The notes beneath the pieces were generated by a model that saw only the letters and a list, made by a program, of their open reading frames with translations, was not told where the DNA came from and made no database searches. A DNA stretch of 64,000 nucleotides from Nocardioides sp. URHA0032 (GTDB lineage: Bacteria; Actinomycetota; Actinomycetes; Propionibacteriales; Nocardioidaceae), in NCBI RefSeq assembly GCF_000620645.1, contig NZ_JIAV01000021.1:1-64000 (forward strand), in the 5' to 3' direction. Below, one piece after another: positions 17,645 to 28,126 of the stretch (positions are counted from its first letter, which is position 1; the number at the start of each line of letters is the position of its first letter). The position numbers and the translations under genes are program-made.

Positions 17645-19048
17645 TCAGTTCGGGCTGATGTGACCGCCCGCCCAGGCGAGGTCGAGGATCGCCCCGTCGG
17701 GGATCAGGTCGGGCAGGGTCAGCGTGAGCGCCCGCGTCTCGACGCCGGTCCAGCTGTTGCGGCTGATCACGCGGTACTTCAGGAAGTTCCCGCTGCCGAG
17801 GTCGACGATCTGCCCGGCCCGGGTCGGGACCGCGATCTCCTCGCCGTTCAGCGTGATCTTCGCGATCGAGGTCTGGACGGTGCGCTGGACCTTGGTGGTG
17901 TCCGCGGCCTTGCGGAGGTTGACCTTCGAGGTGATGCCGTCGATGACCAGGCCGATGCTCGGCACGTTCAGCGAGCCGATCGTGGTCCGCACGAAGCCGC
18001 GGGCGGCGCCGTTCGGGCTCTGGTCGCCCATCAGGTCGTACTGGACGCCGGTCATGCCGACCAGGCCGCCGAGCACGCGGACGTCGGCGATGCTGTGCTT
18101 CTGCACCTTGCCGTTGCTGCCCGAGCAGGGGAGCGACTGCTCCTCGAGCCCGCCGAGGCTGACCAGGTCGTTGCTGCCCAGCAGGGCGAGGCCCATCGCA
18201 CGGGACTGGAAGACACCCGCCGGCACCGGCTCGTAGATCGCGGTGCGCGCGCGGCCGAGGGTGATCTCGGTCGGGTGGCCGGTGGCGGTCACGGTGAGCC
18301 GCAGCGCGTAGCTCTGCGAGGACGCGGAGTGGTCGGTGGTCTTGCCGGACTTCACGCCGGCCAGGCCGATGCTGCCCAGGCCGGGGATGTCGATGGTGTC
18401 GCCGGCCTGGTGGAGCACGTCGATCACCTGGCCGACGATGTCGCCGGTGGTCTGGCCGAGGACGTCGAGGAGGTCCTGGAGCTCCTGCGGGACCTGGTCG
18501 GGCAGGTTGCCGATGGAGAGCCCGCCGAACGAGAAGCCCTCGGTGTGCCCGAAGGTGCCGTCGGCCTTCTGGAACGCGTCCGCGGTCGAGACGAGGCCCG
18601 TGAGGTCGAGCGTCGGGGTCTGCTGGCCCTGGAACTCTCCGCCGAGCGAGAGGTCGCCGATGGTGCTGACACCGCGGACGCCGTGCACCCCGTCCTTGCG
18701 GTAGGTCTGGGTGTACGACGTCGACAGGCCGCCCGCGACCAGCGGGATCCCCAGGTCGCTGATCTCGGCGCCCTTGGTGACCTCGCGGCCGGCGTACCGG
18801 GTGCAGCGCTGCTGGGCGAACGCGGTCTTGGCGTTGCGGACCTCGACACCGTCGAGCAGCAGCTTGGTGCCGTAGACGGTGCCCTTGTAGCCGAGGTCGG
18901 TCTTCACCGGGGTGCCGGCACCACGCTCCGCGTGGCGGCCGGTGTGGTGCGCCGCGTCGGCGGCCGGAGTGGTGGCAAGGGCACCGGCGAAGCCGGCGGC
19001 GCAGACCGAGACGGTCGCGACAGCCCTGCGGAGGGGCGAGGTGTTCAA
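17645..19048 (-). CDS. Large secreted protein, unknown (possibly choice-of-anchor-P-like)
   Basis: A 467-residue secreted protein. The signal peptide (RRAVATVSVCAAGFAGALATTPAADA, cleavage after ADA) is clear; the start is TTG at 19048 with AGGA upstream. The mature part is beta-rich with many Gly, Thr and Val, a central helical segment (VPQELQDLLDVLGQTTGDIVGQVIDVLHQAG), and two cysteines (RCTRY and PCSGS) that could form a disulfide. No membrane anchor or sortase signal is visible. It resembles actinobacterial choice-of-anchor proteins in composition, but I do not recognise a definite family. Downstream it converges on the LCP gene over 61 bp. Confidence 0.7.
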   Translation of the reverse strand: MNTSPLRRAVATVSVCAAGFAGALATTPAADAAHHTGRHAERGAGTPVKTDLGYKGTVYGTKLLLDGVEVRNAKTAFAQQRCTRYAGREVTKGAEISDLGIPLVAGGLSTSYTQTYRKDGVHGVRGVSTIGDLSLGGEFQGQQTPTLDLTGLVSTADAFQKADGTFGHTEGFSFGGLSIGNLPDQVPQELQDLLDVLGQTTGDIVGQVIDVLHQAGDTIDIPGLGSIGLAGVKSGKTTDHSASSQSYALRLTVTATGHPTEITLGRARTAIYEPVPAGVFQSRAMGLALLGSNDLVSLGGLEEQSLPCSGSNGKVQKHSIADVRVLGGLVGMTGVQYDLMGDQSPNGAARGFVRTTIGSLNVPSIGLVIDGITSKVNLRKAADTTKVQRTVQTSIAKITLNGEEIAVPTRAGQIVDLGSGNFLKYRVISRNSWTGVETRALTLTLPDLIPDGAILDLAWAGGHISPN

Positions 19049-19260
19049 GGCGGTTTCCTGCTCTCTCAGATGCCGGAGCCGCTGCGTCCCTCCCCGTCAG
19101 CTGCGGCTGCTGCTGGATCCCATGCTGGCGTCGATTGTGGGCATCGAACCGGCGGTTTGGGGAGAGGTGGGCCCGAGAAAACCCGAGCCGGTCTTGACCT
19201 CTGATGCCCATTTCCCGGACCGGCGTAACTTCCGGTCTGAACAGGCGTTTTCCCTGAATT

Positions 19261-19276
19261 CTGGAACGTGTTCCAG
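19261..19276. other. Short palindrome in the tRNA-Arg trailer
   Basis: CTGGAAC-GT-GTTCCAG, 14 bp beyond the 3' end of the tRNA gene on the minus strand. It may fold as a 3' hairpin of the tRNA transcript. The half-site spacing does not fit an actinobacterial LexA box (GAAC-N4-GTTC). The rest of 19049-19290 shows nothing recognisable. Confidence 0.35.
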
Positions 19277-19290
19277 GTGGAGATGAAGGG

Positions 19291-19363
19291 CGCCCCCGGC
19301 AGGATTCGAACCTGCGGCACCTGGTACCGGAAACCAGTGCTCTATCCCCTGAGCTACGGAGGC
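19291..19363 (-). tRNA. tRNA-Arg (anticodon CCG)
   Basis: A complete 73-nt cloverleaf on the minus strand. The acceptor stem is GCCTCCG/CGGGGGC with one G-T pair; the D-arm contains AGCTCAGGGGATAGAGC; the anticodon stem CTGGT/ACCAG closes the loop TTCCGGT, giving CCG; the T-loop is GGTTCGAATCC. Discriminator base G; CCA is not encoded. It reads CGG, a common Arg codon in this genome. It lies 162 bp from and divergent to argS, whose enzyme charges it. Confidence 0.96.
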
Positions 19364-19525
19364 ATCGCCCCGCGGTGCGGGACTGGCAGAACCCTACAGC
19401 CGACCCGCGGCCACGCTGCAATCGGATCTGCCATCGGGTCTGCATCGGACCGAGAGCCCGTTGCCGCTCGTCCCACCGCCGATATCGGTGCGGGTCCGCG
19501 GCCGGTGCGCCGATACCCTTGGCCG

Positions 19526-21190
19526 GTGACTCCCGAGCAGCTCTCCACCGCGATCGCCGACGTGCTGACGACGCTGTCCGACGAGGGTGCCATCACCCTG
19601 CCGGACGGCGCCCTGACGAGCGTGACGGTGGAGCGCCCGCGACAGAAGGGACACGGCGACTACGCCACCAACGTCGCCCTCCAGCTCGGCAAGCGGGCGG
19701 GCATGAACCCGCGCGATCTCGCGGCCCTGGTCCGGGAGCGCCTCGAGCGGACCGACGGGATCGCCGGGGTCGACATCGCCGGCCCGGGCTTCCTCAACAT
19801 CACCGTCGCGGCCGGCGCCCAGGGCATCGTGGCGGCGCAGATCGTCGACGCCGGCGCGTCGTACGGCGCGAGCGACCTCCTCGCGGGGGAGAAGATCAAC
19901 CTCGAGTTCGTGTCCGCGAACCCCACCGGTCCACTGCACCTCGGCGGGGTGCGGTGGGCCGCGGTGGGCGACGCCCTCGGCCGGGTCTTCGAGATGGCCG
20001 GGGCGGAGGTGACCCGGGAGTACTACTTCAACGACCACGGCGCGCAGATCGACCGGTTCAGCCGATCGCTGCTGGCCAGCGCCAAGGGGGAGCCGGCACC
20101 CGAGGACGGGTACGGCGGCGACTACATCCACGAGATCGCGAACGCCGTGGTCGCCAAGCGCCCCGAGGTCAAGGACCTGCCGGACGACCAGGCCCAGGAG
20201 GTGTTCCGGGCCGAGGGCGTCGAGATGATGTTCGCCGAGGTGAAGCAGAGCCTCCACGACTTCGGTGTGGACTTCGACGTCTACTTCCACGAGGACGACC
20301 TGCACCGGAGCGGGGCCGTGCAGCGGGCCGTGGACCGGCTGACCGAGCTCGGCAACACCTACGAGAAGGACGGCGCCCTCTGGCTCGCGACCGAGAAGTT
20401 CGGTGACGACAAGGACCGGGTGATCATCAAGTCCGACGGGCAGGGCGCCTACCTGTCCGGCGACCTGGCGTACTACCTGGACAAGCGGGAGCGCGGCTTC
20501 GACCGCTGCTTCATCATGCTGGGCGCGGACCACCACGGCTACGTCGGCCGGATGATGGCGATGTGCGCCGCGTTCGGCGACACCCCCCACGTGAACCTCG
20601 AGATCCTGATCGGCCAGCTGGTCAACCTGGTCCGCGACGGTGAGCCGCTGCGGATGTCGAAGCGCGCCGGCAACGTGATCAGCATCGACGACATCGTCGG
20701 CGCGATCGGCGTCGATGCGACCCGGTACGCGATGGCGCGTTACAGCAGCGACTCCAACATCGACATCGACCTCGACCTCTGGGCGAAGGCGTCGAACGAC
20801 AACCCGGTGTTCTACGTGCAGTACGCCCACGCCCGGGTGTCGGGGATCCTGCGCAACGCCGGCGACCTCGGCATCGCCTGGTCCACGGCCGACTTCGACC
20901 CGAGTCTCCTCTCGCACGAGCGCGAGGGCGACCTGCTGCGGTCGCTGGCCGAGTTCCCGCGGGTCGTCTCGGCTGCCGCGGAGCTGCGCGAGCCGCATCG
21001 GGTCGCGCGGTACCTCGAGGACATGGCGGGGGTCTACCACCGGTTCTACGACAACTGCCGGGTGCTGCCGATGGGCGACGAGGAGACGAGCGACCTGCAC
21101 CGGGCCCGCCTGGTCCTGGTCGCCGCCACCCGGACGGTGCTGGCCAACGGGCTGGGCCTGCTCGGGGTCTCCGCGCCCGAGCGGATGTGA
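19526..21190 (+). CDS. argS: Arginyl-tRNA synthetase
   Basis: A 554-residue class I synthetase attaching Arg to tRNA-Arg. N-terminal Add1 domain, then [14 protein letters not shown] (the HIGH signature as HLGG, about residues 136-143), LRMSKRAGN (KMSK-like, about residue 376) and the C-terminal helical anticodon-binding DALR domain ([10 protein letters not shown]...[28 protein letters not shown]). GTG 19526 lies 6 nt after TACCCT (19514-19519), which fits a leaderless mRNA; an upstream open frame runs through the tRNA and is not coding. First gene of the argS-lysA-hom-thrC-thrB run. Confidence 0.97.
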   Translation: MTPEQLSTAIADVLTTLSDEGAITLPDGALTSVTVERPRQKGHGDYATNVALQLGKRAGMNPRDLAALVRERLERTDGIAGVDIAGPGFLNITVAAGAQGIVAAQIVDAGASYGASDLLAGEKINLEFVSANPTGPLHLGGVRWAAVGDALGRVFEMAGAEVTREYYFNDHGAQIDRFSRSLLASAKGEPAPEDGYGGDYIHEIANAVVAKRPEVKDLPDDQAQEVFRAEGVEMMFAEVKQSLHDFGVDFDVYFHEDDLHRSGAVQRAVDRLTELGNTYEKDGALWLATEKFGDDKDRVIIKSDGQGAYLSGDLAYYLDKRERGFDRCFIMLGADHHGYVGRMMAMCAAFGDTPHVNLEILIGQLVNLVRDGEPLRMSKRAGNVISIDDIVGAIGVDATRYAMARYSSDSNIDIDLDLWAKASNDNPVFYVQYAHARVSGILRNAGDLGIAWSTADFDPSLLSHEREGDLLRSLAEFPRVVSAAAELREPHRVARYLEDMAGVYHRFYDNCRVLPMGDEETSDLHRARLVLVAATRTVLANGLGLLGVSAPERM

Positions 21191-21197
21191 GAACCGC

Positions 21198-22604
21198 ATG
21201 AGCACGACCCACGAGGCCGGTTGGGCGCACGCGTCCGGAGCCCTGCGCGGCCCGGCCTGGCTGCGCCAGCCCGTCGACCCCAACGCGCTGGTCCCGCAGC
21301 TCTGGTCGATGACCGCGCACAAGGCCGGCGGCGAGCTGCACGTCGGTGGGCTGTCGGTCCCCGAGCTCGTCGCGAACGTCAACACCCCGGCGTACGTCCT
21401 CGACGAGGCTGACTTCCGCGCCAGGGCGCGGGCCTTCCGCGACGCGTTCGCGGCGTACGACGTCTTCTACGCTGGCAAGGCGTTCCTCTGCACCGCGGTC
21501 GCGCAGTGGGTGCACGAGGAGGGACTCAGCCTGGACGTCTGCTCGGACGGCGAGCTCACGGTGGCGCTGCGGGCGGGCTTCGACCCGGCGCGGATCGGCT
21601 ACCACGGCAACAACAAGTCGCTGGTGGAGCTGCGCCGCGCGGTCGCCGCCGGCGTCGGCCGGATCGTCGTCGACTCGTTCGACGAGATCTCCCGGCTCGA
21701 GACGATCACCGCCGAGGCTGGGATGACCGCTCGCGTCATGGTCCGCGTGACGGCCGGCGTCGAGGCGCACACCCACGAGTACATCGCGACCGCGCACGAG
21801 GACCAGAAGTTCGGCTTCTCGATCACCTCGGGAGATGCCCTCGAGGCGGTACGACGGGTCGAGGCCGCGCCGGGCATCGAGCTGCTCGGCCTTCACTCGC
21901 ACATCGGCAGCCAGATCTTCGACTCCTCCGGCTTCGAGGTCGCCGCCCGGCGCGTGCTCGCGCTCCAGGCGCGCATCTCCGACGAGCTCGGGGTCACGCT
22001 GCCCGAGCTGGACCTCGGCGGCGGCTTCGGCATCGCGTACACCACCCAGGACGACCCCTCCGACCCGGCGCAGCTCGCGACCGAGATGACCAAGATCGTC
22101 GAGCACGAATGCCGGGCGCTGGGCATCCCCGAGCCGCGGCTCTCCGTCGAGCCCGGCCGGGCGATCGTCGGCCCGGCGATGTGCACCGTCTACACGATCG
22201 GCACGGTCAAGGCGGTGCAGCTCGACGGCGGCGCCGTCCGCAGCTATGTCTCCGTCGACGGCGGGATGAGCGACAACATCCGCACCGCCCTGTACGACGC
22301 CGACTACTCCTGCACGCTCGTCAACCGAGTGTCGGACGCGCCGCCGGTGCTGTCGAGGGTGGTCGGCAAGCACTGCGAGGCGGGTGACGTCGTGGTGAAG
22401 GACGAGTTCCTCCCCGGCGACCTCGCGCCGGGCGACCTGCTGGCGGTGCCGGGCACCGGGGCGTACTGCCGCTCGATGGCCTCCAACTACAACCACGCCC
22501 TGCGGCCGCCGGTGGTCGCGGTGCGGGACGGGGTCGCGCGCGTCGTGGTCCGCCGCGAGACTGAGGACGACCTGTTGGCAACGGACATGGGTGATGCGTC
22601 GTGA
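21198..22604 (+). CDS. lysA: Diaminopimelate decarboxylase
   Basis: Last step of lysine synthesis: decarboxylates meso-diaminopimelate using PLP. 468 residues. The Schiff-base lysine is Lys94 in FYAGKAF; GLHSHIGSQI and ELDLGGGFGI bind PLP phosphate; the partner-subunit CEAGD (in GKHCEAGD) supplies the catalytic Cys. C-terminal YNHALRPPVVAV is typical. The ATG is 7 bp after argS, and its stop overlaps the GTG of hom by 4 bp. Gene order argS-lysA-hom-thrC-thrB matches mycobacteria. Confidence 0.97.
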   Translation: MSTTHEAGWAHASGALRGPAWLRQPVDPNALVPQLWSMTAHKAGGELHVGGLSVPELVANVNTPAYVLDEADFRARARAFRDAFAAYDVFYAGKAFLCTAVAQWVHEEGLSLDVCSDGELTVALRAGFDPARIGYHGNNKSLVELRRAVAAGVGRIVVDSFDEISRLETITAEAGMTARVMVRVTAGVEAHTHEYIATAHEDQKFGFSITSGDALEAVRRVEAAPGIELLGLHSHIGSQIFDSSGFEVAARRVLALQARISDELGVTLPELDLGGGFGIAYTTQDDPSDPAQLATEMTKIVEHECRALGIPEPRLSVEPGRAIVGPAMCTVYTIGTVKAVQLDGGAVRSYVSVDGGMSDNIRTALYDADYSCTLVNRVSDAPPVLSRVVGKHCEAGDVVVKDEFLPGDLAPGDLLAVPGTGAYCRSMASNYNHALRPPVVAVRDGVARVVVRRETEDDLLATDMGDAS

Positions 22605-23914
22605 AGGAGAGTGCCAAGCCGCTCAAGGTGGCCGTGCTGGGCTGTGGCTCGGTCGGCTCCCAGGTGGTGCGGCTGCTCGGCGAGCAGGCGGGCGACCTCG
22701 CCGCGCGCGTCGGCGCCCCGGTCGAGCTGGTCGGCGTCGCCGTACGGCGGCTGGACGCCGCCCGCGACGTCGAGGTCCCCGAGGGCCTGCTGACCACGGA
22801 CGCGATCGGCCTCGTCACGCGCGAGGACGTCGACCTGGTCGTCGAGGTGATCGGCGGCATCGAGCCGGCCCGGTCCCTGATCCTCGCCGCGCTGGAGAGC
22901 GGGGCCTCGGTCGTCACGGCCAACAAGGCGCTGCTCGCCGAGGACGGCCCGACGCTGTTCGAGGCCGCGGAGAAGGCCGGCCGCGACCTCTACTACGAGG
23001 CCGCCGTCGCCGGCGCGATCCCGATCCTGCGTCCGTTGCGGGAGTCCCTGGCCGGTGACCGCGTGACCCGCGTGCTCGGCATCGTCAACGGCACCACCAA
23101 CTTCATCCTCGACAAGATGGACTCCTCGGGGGCCGGCTTCGCGGAGGCGCTCGAGGAGGCCCAGGACCTCGGCTACGCCGAGGCCGACCCGACCGCCGAC
23201 GTCGAGGGGTTCGACGCCGCCGCCAAGGCCGCGATCCTCGCGTCGCTGGCGTTCCACTCGCGCGTCACCGCCGCGGACGTCTACCGCGAGGGCATCACGG
23301 AGGTCACGGCCGCCGACGTGCAGTCGGCCGTGGAGATGAACAGCGTGGTCAAGCTGCTCGCGATCGCGGAGCTCCGGGCCGGGCCCGGGGGAGAGGACGC
23401 GGTCGCCGTCCGCGTGCACCCGGCGATGATCCCGAGGTCGCACCCGCTCGCGTCGGTGCGCGAGGCGTACAACGCGGTCTTCGTGGAGTCCGAGGCGGCC
23501 GGCCAGCTGATGTTCTACGGCCCGGGCGCCGGTGGCGCGCCGACCGCCTCGGCGGTCCTCGGCGACCTCGTCACGATCGCCCGCAACCGCCTCGCGGGCA
23601 CTCGCGGCGCCGGCGAGTCGGCGTACGCCGACCGGGCGGTGCTGCCGATGGGGAAGACGATCACCCGCTACCACGTCGCGATCGACGTCGACGACCGCGC
23701 GGGCGTGCTGGCCGCGGTCGCGACCGCCTTCGCCGAGAACGGCGTCTCGATCCAGACGGTGCGCCAGGAGGGCCGCGGCCTGGACGCCCAGCTCGTCGTG
23801 GTCTCGCACGAGTCGACCGACGCGCAGCTCGGCGCGACCGTCGAGCACCTGCGCAGCATGGACATCGTCCGGGAGGTCACCTCGGTGATGCGGGTCGAAG
23901 GAGCATCGGAATGA
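22601..23914 (+). CDS. hom: Homoserine dehydrogenase
   Basis: Reduces aspartate semialdehyde to homoserine, the branch point for threonine and methionine. 437 residues. N-terminal Rossmann fold ([17 protein letters not shown]), catalytic core [14 protein letters not shown] and the Lys/Glu-containing [24 protein letters not shown], then a C-terminal ACT domain (from about residue 355, [25 protein letters not shown]; quoted in pieces) that normally gives threonine feedback inhibition. GTG start within the GTGA overlap with lysA; the stop overlaps the ATG of thrC in the same way. Confidence 0.97.
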   Translation: MKESAKPLKVAVLGCGSVGSQVVRLLGEQAGDLAARVGAPVELVGVAVRRLDAARDVEVPEGLLTTDAIGLVTREDVDLVVEVIGGIEPARSLILAALESGASVVTANKALLAEDGPTLFEAAEKAGRDLYYEAAVAGAIPILRPLRESLAGDRVTRVLGIVNGTTNFILDKMDSSGAGFAEALEEAQDLGYAEADPTADVEGFDAAAKAAILASLAFHSRVTAADVYREGITEVTAADVQSAVEMNSVVKLLAIAELRAGPGGEDAVAVRVHPAMIPRSHPLASVREAYNAVFVESEAAGQLMFYGPGAGGAPTASAVLGDLVTIARNRLAGTRGAGESAYADRAVLPMGKTITRYHVAIDVDDRAGVLAAVATAFAENGVSIQTVRQEGRGLDAQLVVVSHESTDAQLGATVEHLRSMDIVREVTSVMRVEGASE

Positions 23915-24993
23915 GTCGGACCCACCAGTGGCGCGGGGTCATCGAGGAGTACCGCGACCTCCTCCAGATCCCCGAGGGCACCACGGCGGTCACGCTCCGC
24001 GAGGGCGGCACGCCGCTGGTGTTCTCGGAGTGGCTGTCCGGCCTGACCGGCGCCGAGGTCTGGCTCAAGGTCGAGGGCGACAACCCGACCGGCTCGTTCA
24101 AGGACCGCGGCATGACCGCGGCGATCTCGGTCGCCAGGCACGACGGCGCCGCCGCGGTCGTGTGCGCTTCGACGGGCAACACCTCGGCCTCGATGGCGGC
24201 GTACGCCGCGAAGGCCGGGCTCAAGCCGCTCGTGCTGGTGCCCGAGGGCAAGATCGCCGCCGGCAAGATGGCGCAGGCGATCCTGCACGGCGCCCAGGTG
24301 ATCATGGTCCGCGGCAACTTCGACGACTGCCTGGCGATGGCCAAGGGGCTGGCGTGGGACTACCCGGTCGCGCTCGTGAACTCGGTCAACCCGATCCGGC
24401 TCGAGGGCCAGAAGACGGCTGCCTTCGAGATCGTCGACTTCCTCGGTGACGCACCCGACTACCACCTGCTCCCGGTCGGGAACGCCGGCAACATCTCGGC
24501 GTACTGGCTCGGCTACACGCAGTACGCCGGCGCCGGCCTGGCCACCAGGACCCCCGTGATGCGCGGCTTCCAGGCCGAGGGCGCGGCCCCGCTGGTGACC
24601 GGCGAGCCGTTCCCGGACCCGGAGACCCGGGCGACCGCGATCCGGATCGGCAACCCGGCGTCCTGGAAGCTCGCCGAGGCCGCCCGGGACGAGTCCGGCG
24701 GCCGGTTCGCGGCCGTCAGCGACGGGCAGATCCTCGCGGCGCAGCGCGAGCTCGCCGCGCACGACGGCGTCTTCGTCGAGCCGGCGTCCGCGGCCGGCGT
24801 CGCGGGCCTGCTCCAGGAGCTGGCCGGTGGCGAGTCCTATCGGGGCGCGACGGTCGCGATCACCGTCACCGGGCACGGCCTCAAGGACACCGCCACGGCC
24901 CTGGAGGGCTTCACCGAGAGCGGCGGCACCATCGTCGACACGGTCGTCGACGTCGACGTGGCCGCCGCGGCCGAGGCCGCCGGGCTGGCGTGA
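23911..24993 (+). CDS. thrC: Threonine synthase
   Basis: Converts O-phosphohomoserine to threonine with PLP. 360 residues, the short bacterial type without an N-terminal extension. The PLP lysine is Lys64 in [27 protein letters not shown] and [12 protein letters not shown] bind the cofactor phosphate. The ATG start overlaps hom by 4 bp, and the stop overlaps the GTG of thrB by 4 bp, so the three threonine genes are translationally coupled and made in step. Confidence 0.97.
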   Translation: MSRTHQWRGVIEEYRDLLQIPEGTTAVTLREGGTPLVFSEWLSGLTGAEVWLKVEGDNPTGSFKDRGMTAAISVARHDGAAAVVCASTGNTSASMAAYAAKAGLKPLVLVPEGKIAAGKMAQAILHGAQVIMVRGNFDDCLAMAKGLAWDYPVALVNSVNPIRLEGQKTAAFEIVDFLGDAPDYHLLPVGNAGNISAYWLGYTQYAGAGLATRTPVMRGFQAEGAAPLVTGEPFPDPETRATAIRIGNPASWKLAEAARDESGGRFAAVSDGQILAAQRELAAHDGVFVEPASAAGVAGLLQELAGGESYRGATVAITVTGHGLKDTATALEGFTESGGTIVDTVVDVDVAAAAEAAGLA

Positions 24994-25904
24994 GGATGAC
25001 CAGGTTCGTCGAGGGCCCGGTCCGCGTCTCGGTCCCGGCGACGTCCGCCAACCTCGGTCCCGGCTTCGACTCCCTCGGCCTCGCGCTCGACCTGCGCGAC
25101 GACCTCGAGGCCGAGGTGACGGGCTCCGGGCTCGAGGTCACCGTGTCCGGCACGGGAGCGGGCGACGTCCCGTTGGACGAGTCGCACCTCGTGGTGCGGT
25201 CGATGCGGGCGGCGTTCGACCTGGCCGGCGTGCAGCCGCCGGGGCTGCGGCTGTCCTGCACGAACGTGATCCCCCACGCGCGCGGCCTGGGATCCTCGTC
25301 GGCCGCGATCGTCGCGGGCGTCGTGCTCGCGCGCGGGCTCGTCGCGGGCGGGTCGCTGCTCGTGGACGACGACGCGCTGTTCCGGCTCGCCGCCACCCTC
25401 GAGGGTCATCCCGACAACGTGGCACCGGCGCTGTACGGCGGCTTCGTCATCTCCGGCCGGGACGGGCTGGCCGACGGAGACTTCTACGCGGTCCGCTCAT
25501 CCGTCGACCCGCGGATCGAGGCAGTCGTCCTGGTCCCCCCGACCCCGGTCTCGACCGAGGTCGCCCGCGGCCTGCTGCCCGCCGGGGTGCCGCACGCGGA
25601 TGCCGCGGCCGACGCGGGCCGCGCGGCGCTGCTCGTCGCGGCGCTCGCCGGCCAGCCGGAGCACCTGTTGCGCGGGACCCGCGACTACCTGCACCAGGAC
25701 CACCGCCGCCCCGCGATGCCGGAGTCGCTGGCCCTGGTCGACGCGCTCCGGGCGGACGGCGTACCGGCCATCGTGTCGGGGGCCGGACCCACGGTGCTGG
25801 CGTTCACCGACGCGGGCGGCGCCCCGAGGCTGCTGGCGCGCTGTCCGGACGGCTGGGCGGCGCACCACCTGCGGATCGACCGGGACGGCGCGCGGCTGGG
25901 TTGA
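24990..25904 (+). CDS. thrB: Homoserine kinase
   Basis: Phosphorylates homoserine with ATP to supply thrC. 304 residues, GHMP kinase family: substrate-side [21 protein letters not shown], the ATP phosphate loop [16 protein letters not shown] (about residues 93-108) and the C-terminal motif [15 protein letters not shown] 24990 gives a 4-bp overlap with thrC; ATG 24996 is an alternative start 2 residues later. It ends the biosynthetic operon; about 195 bp separate it from rho. Confidence 0.96.
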   Translation: MRMTRFVEGPVRVSVPATSANLGPGFDSLGLALDLRDDLEAEVTGSGLEVTVSGTGAGDVPLDESHLVVRSMRAAFDLAGVQPPGLRLSCTNVIPHARGLGSSSAAIVAGVVLARGLVAGGSLLVDDDALFRLAATLEGHPDNVAPALYGGFVISGRDGLADGDFYAVRSSVDPRIEAVVLVPPTPVSTEVARGLLPAGVPHADAAADAGRAALLVAALAGQPEHLLRGTRDYLHQDHRRPAMPESLALVDALRADGVPAIVSGAGPTVLAFTDAGGAPRLLARCPDGWAAHHLRIDRDGARLG

Positions 25905-26099
25905 TACCGGCGTCGCGGCCGGCCCGGTGTATCTTGGTGGAGCGCCCGAGCTCTCGGTGCGACCTCCTCCTCATCCACGTGCGACCTCGCTGTCGCGCAC
26001 CCGCGACTGCCTTCTGATCGCAGCCCGGCGGATGTGGAGGCAGCGACCGATGCCGCCGCCCCGGAGCCGGGACGGCGAGATACGTGGGAAGGACCTCAC

Positions 26100-28025
26100 G
26101 TGACGGAGACCGTCGAATCCACCACCGCCCCCGGCGACGAGAAGCCGGCGAAGAAGCGCGGTGGGGGGCTCAACTCCATGCTGCTGGCCGACCTCAAGTC
26201 GATGGCCGGAGGCATGGGGATCCCCGGTGCGGGATCGATGAAGAAGGCCCAGCTGGTCGAGGCGATCAAGGCCCACCAGTCGGGGGGCGGCCGGCCCTCC
26301 GAGCAGGAGCGCGAGCCGAAGTCCGAGCAGCGCCCGGAGGCGAAGCAGGACCGGCAGCGCCAGCCGAGGTCCGAGCCGAAGTCCGAGCCGACGTCCGAGC
26401 CCCGGCAGGACCAACGGCAGGACCAGCGCGACCGCCAGAAGCAGGAGGCGCCCCAGCAGGACCGGTCCCAGCAGGACCGGCGGCCGGACAAGCAGGACCA
26501 GCAGGAGAGGAACCAGGGCGGCCAGCAGGACCGCAGCCAGGACCGCGGCCAGGACCGCAGCCAGGACCGCGGCGGTCAGCAGGGCCGGAACCAGGACCGC
26601 AGCCAGGACCGCGGGGGCCAGGACCGCGGGGGCCAGGACCGCGGCGGCCAGGACCGTAGCGGCCAGGACCGGAACCAGGACCGGAGCAGCCAGGACCGCA
26701 ACCAGGACCGCAACCAGGACCGGAACCAGGACCGGAACCAGGACCAGGGCGGCCAGGGCCAGGCCGACCTCGGCGAGGACGGCCAGGGCAGCCGCCGGAA
26801 CCGGCGGCGCCGGGGCCGCGACCGGGAGCGGCCGGCGGGGAGCGGGCGCAACGAGCCCGACACCACGATCCTCGACGACGACGTCCTGGTGCCGGCCGCG
26901 GGCATTCTCGACGTGCTCGACAACTACGCGTTCGTTCGCACCAGCGGCTACCTGCCCGGCAGCGATGACGTCTACGTCTCGCTCTCGATGGTTCGCAAGT
27001 ACGGCCTGCGCCGCGGTGACGCGCTGGTCGGCCAGGTGCGTCAGCCCCGCGAGGGCGAGCGCAAGGAGAAGTTCAACCCGATGGTCCGCATCGACAGCGT
27101 CAACGGCGCGGACCCGGAGGCGGCGAAGAACCGCGTGGACTTCGCCAAGCTGGTCCCGCTGTACCCCTCGGACCGGCTGCGCCTCGAGACGACGCCGGAC
27201 AACCTGATCGGGCGGGTCATCGACATCGCCGCCCCCATCGGCAAGGGCCAGCGCGGCCTGATCGTGTCGCCCGCCAAGGCCGGCAAGACGATCATCATGC
27301 AGTCGATCGCGAACTCGATCACGACGAACAACCCCGAGGTCCACCTGATGGTGGTGCTCGTCGACGAGCGCCCCGAGGAGGTCACCGACTTCGAGCGCTC
27401 GGTCAAGGGAGAGGTCATCTCCTCGACCTTCGACCGCCCGGCGAGCGACCACACGATGGTCGCCGAGCTCGCCATCGAGCGCGCAAAGCGGCTGGTGGAG
27501 CTCGGCCACGACGTGGTCGTGCTGCTCGACGGCATCACCCGCCTCGGTCGGGCCTACAACCTGGCGGCGCCCGCGAGCGGGCGGATCCTCTCGGGCGGCG
27601 TCGACTCCGCGGCGCTCTACCCACCGAAGAAGTTCTTCGGTGCGGCCCGCAACATCGAGAACGGCGGCTCCCTGACCATCCTCGCGACCGCGCTGATCGA
27701 GAGCGGCTCGAAGATGGACGAGGTGATCTTCGAGGAGTTCAAGGGCACCGGGAACATGGAGATCCGGCTGCGGCGCGACTTCGCCGACAAGCGGCTGTTC
27801 CCGGCGATCGACGCCGTCCAGTCCGGTACCCGGCGCGAGGAGCTCTTGATGAGCAAGGAGGAGCTCCAGATCGTCTGGAAGCTGCGCCGGGTGCTCTCCG
27901 GGCTCGACGGGCAGCAGGCGCTCGAGCTGCTGCTCGAGCGCCTGAAGAAGTCGCAGACCAACATCGAGTTCCTCATGCAGGTGCAGAAGACCACGCCGAC
28001 CCCGAGCGGCGGGCGCGAGGACTGA
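26100..28025 (+). CDS. rho: Transcription termination factor Rho with a long QDR-rich insertion
   Basis: A hexameric RNA-dependent ATPase that ends transcription. 641 residues. The N-terminal helical part (residues about 20-60, LNSMLLADLKSMAGGMGI) is followed by a low-complexity insertion (about 61-240) dominated by Gln-Asp-Arg units and ending in an Arg-rich patch (RRNRRRRGRDRER). The RNA-binding cold-shock domain follows (GILDVLDNYAFVRTSGYL), then the ATPase with Walker A PAKAGKT (Lys396), Walker B VVVLLDG and the Q/R-loop region GTGNMEIRLRRDFADKRLFPA. Long disordered insertions are a known actinobacterial Rho feature and bind RNA; this one is very repetitive. GTG 26100 has GGAAGGA upstream. 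The 195-bp leader contains TATCTT at 25930-25935. Confidence 0.96.
   Translation: MTETVESTTAPGDEKPAKKRGGGLNSMLLADLKSMAGGMGIPGAGSMKKAQLVEAIKAHQSGGGRPSEQEREPKSEQRPEAKQDRQRQPRSEPKSEPTSEPRQDQRQDQRDRQKQEAPQQDRSQQDRRPDKQDQQERNQGGQQDRSQDRGQDRSQDRGGQQGRNQDRSQDRGGQDRGGQDRGGQDRSGQDRNQDRSSQDRNQDRNQDRNQDRNQDQGGQGQADLGEDGQGSRRNRRRRGRDRERPAGSGRNEPDTTILDDDVLVPAAGILDVLDNYAFVRTSGYLPGSDDVYVSLSMVRKYGLRRGDALVGQVRQPREGERKEKFNPMVRIDSVNGADPEAAKNRVDFAKLVPLYPSDRLRLETTPDNLIGRVIDIAAPIGKGQRGLIVSPAKAGKTIIMQSIANSITTNNPEVHLMVVLVDERPEEVTDFERSVKGEVISSTFDRPASDHTMVAELAIERAKRLVELGHDVVVLLDGITRLGRAYNLAAPASGRILSGGVDSAALYPPKKFFGAARNIENGGSLTILATALIESGSKMDEVIFEEFKGTGNMEIRLRRDFADKRLFPAIDAVQSGTRREELLMSKEELQIVWKLRRVLSGLDGQQALELLLERLKKSQTNIEFLMQVQKTTPTPSGGRED
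26521..26757 (+). repeat. Imperfect tandem repeats encoding (N/S/G)QDR units inside rho
   Basis: About 240 bp of imperfect 9-12-bp units (variants of CAGGACCGC with one extra codon) encode about 20 Gln-Asp-Arg motifs. The pattern is purely in frame, so it expands the disordered region of Rho without disrupting it. Such runs are prone to slippage and length change between strains. Confidence 0.9.
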
Positions 28026-28036
28026 CAGATACGCCG

Positions 28037-28067
28037 GAAGGGCCGTTCCCCGGGGGAGCGGCCCTTC
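28037..28067 (+). terminator. Rho-gene terminator hairpin
   Basis: GAAGGGCCGTTCCCC pairs with GGGGAGCGGCCCTTC with a single mismatch and a small loop, followed by TGCTTCG. It starts 12 bp after the rho stop. Confidence 0.8.
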
Positions 28068-28126
28068 TGCTTCGCGGGGAGCCGATCGGGGCTAGGCTGC
28101 GACGCACACCGATCGAAGGGGGACGA

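Noticed and set aside
19261..19276. LexA/SOS box
   Set aside because: GAAC and GTTC are 2 bp apart; the actinobacterial SOS box needs 4 bp, and no SOS gene follows.
26521..26757. CRISPR-like tandem repeats
   Set aside because: Repeats are 9-12 bp, imperfect, without spacers, and in frame inside rho.
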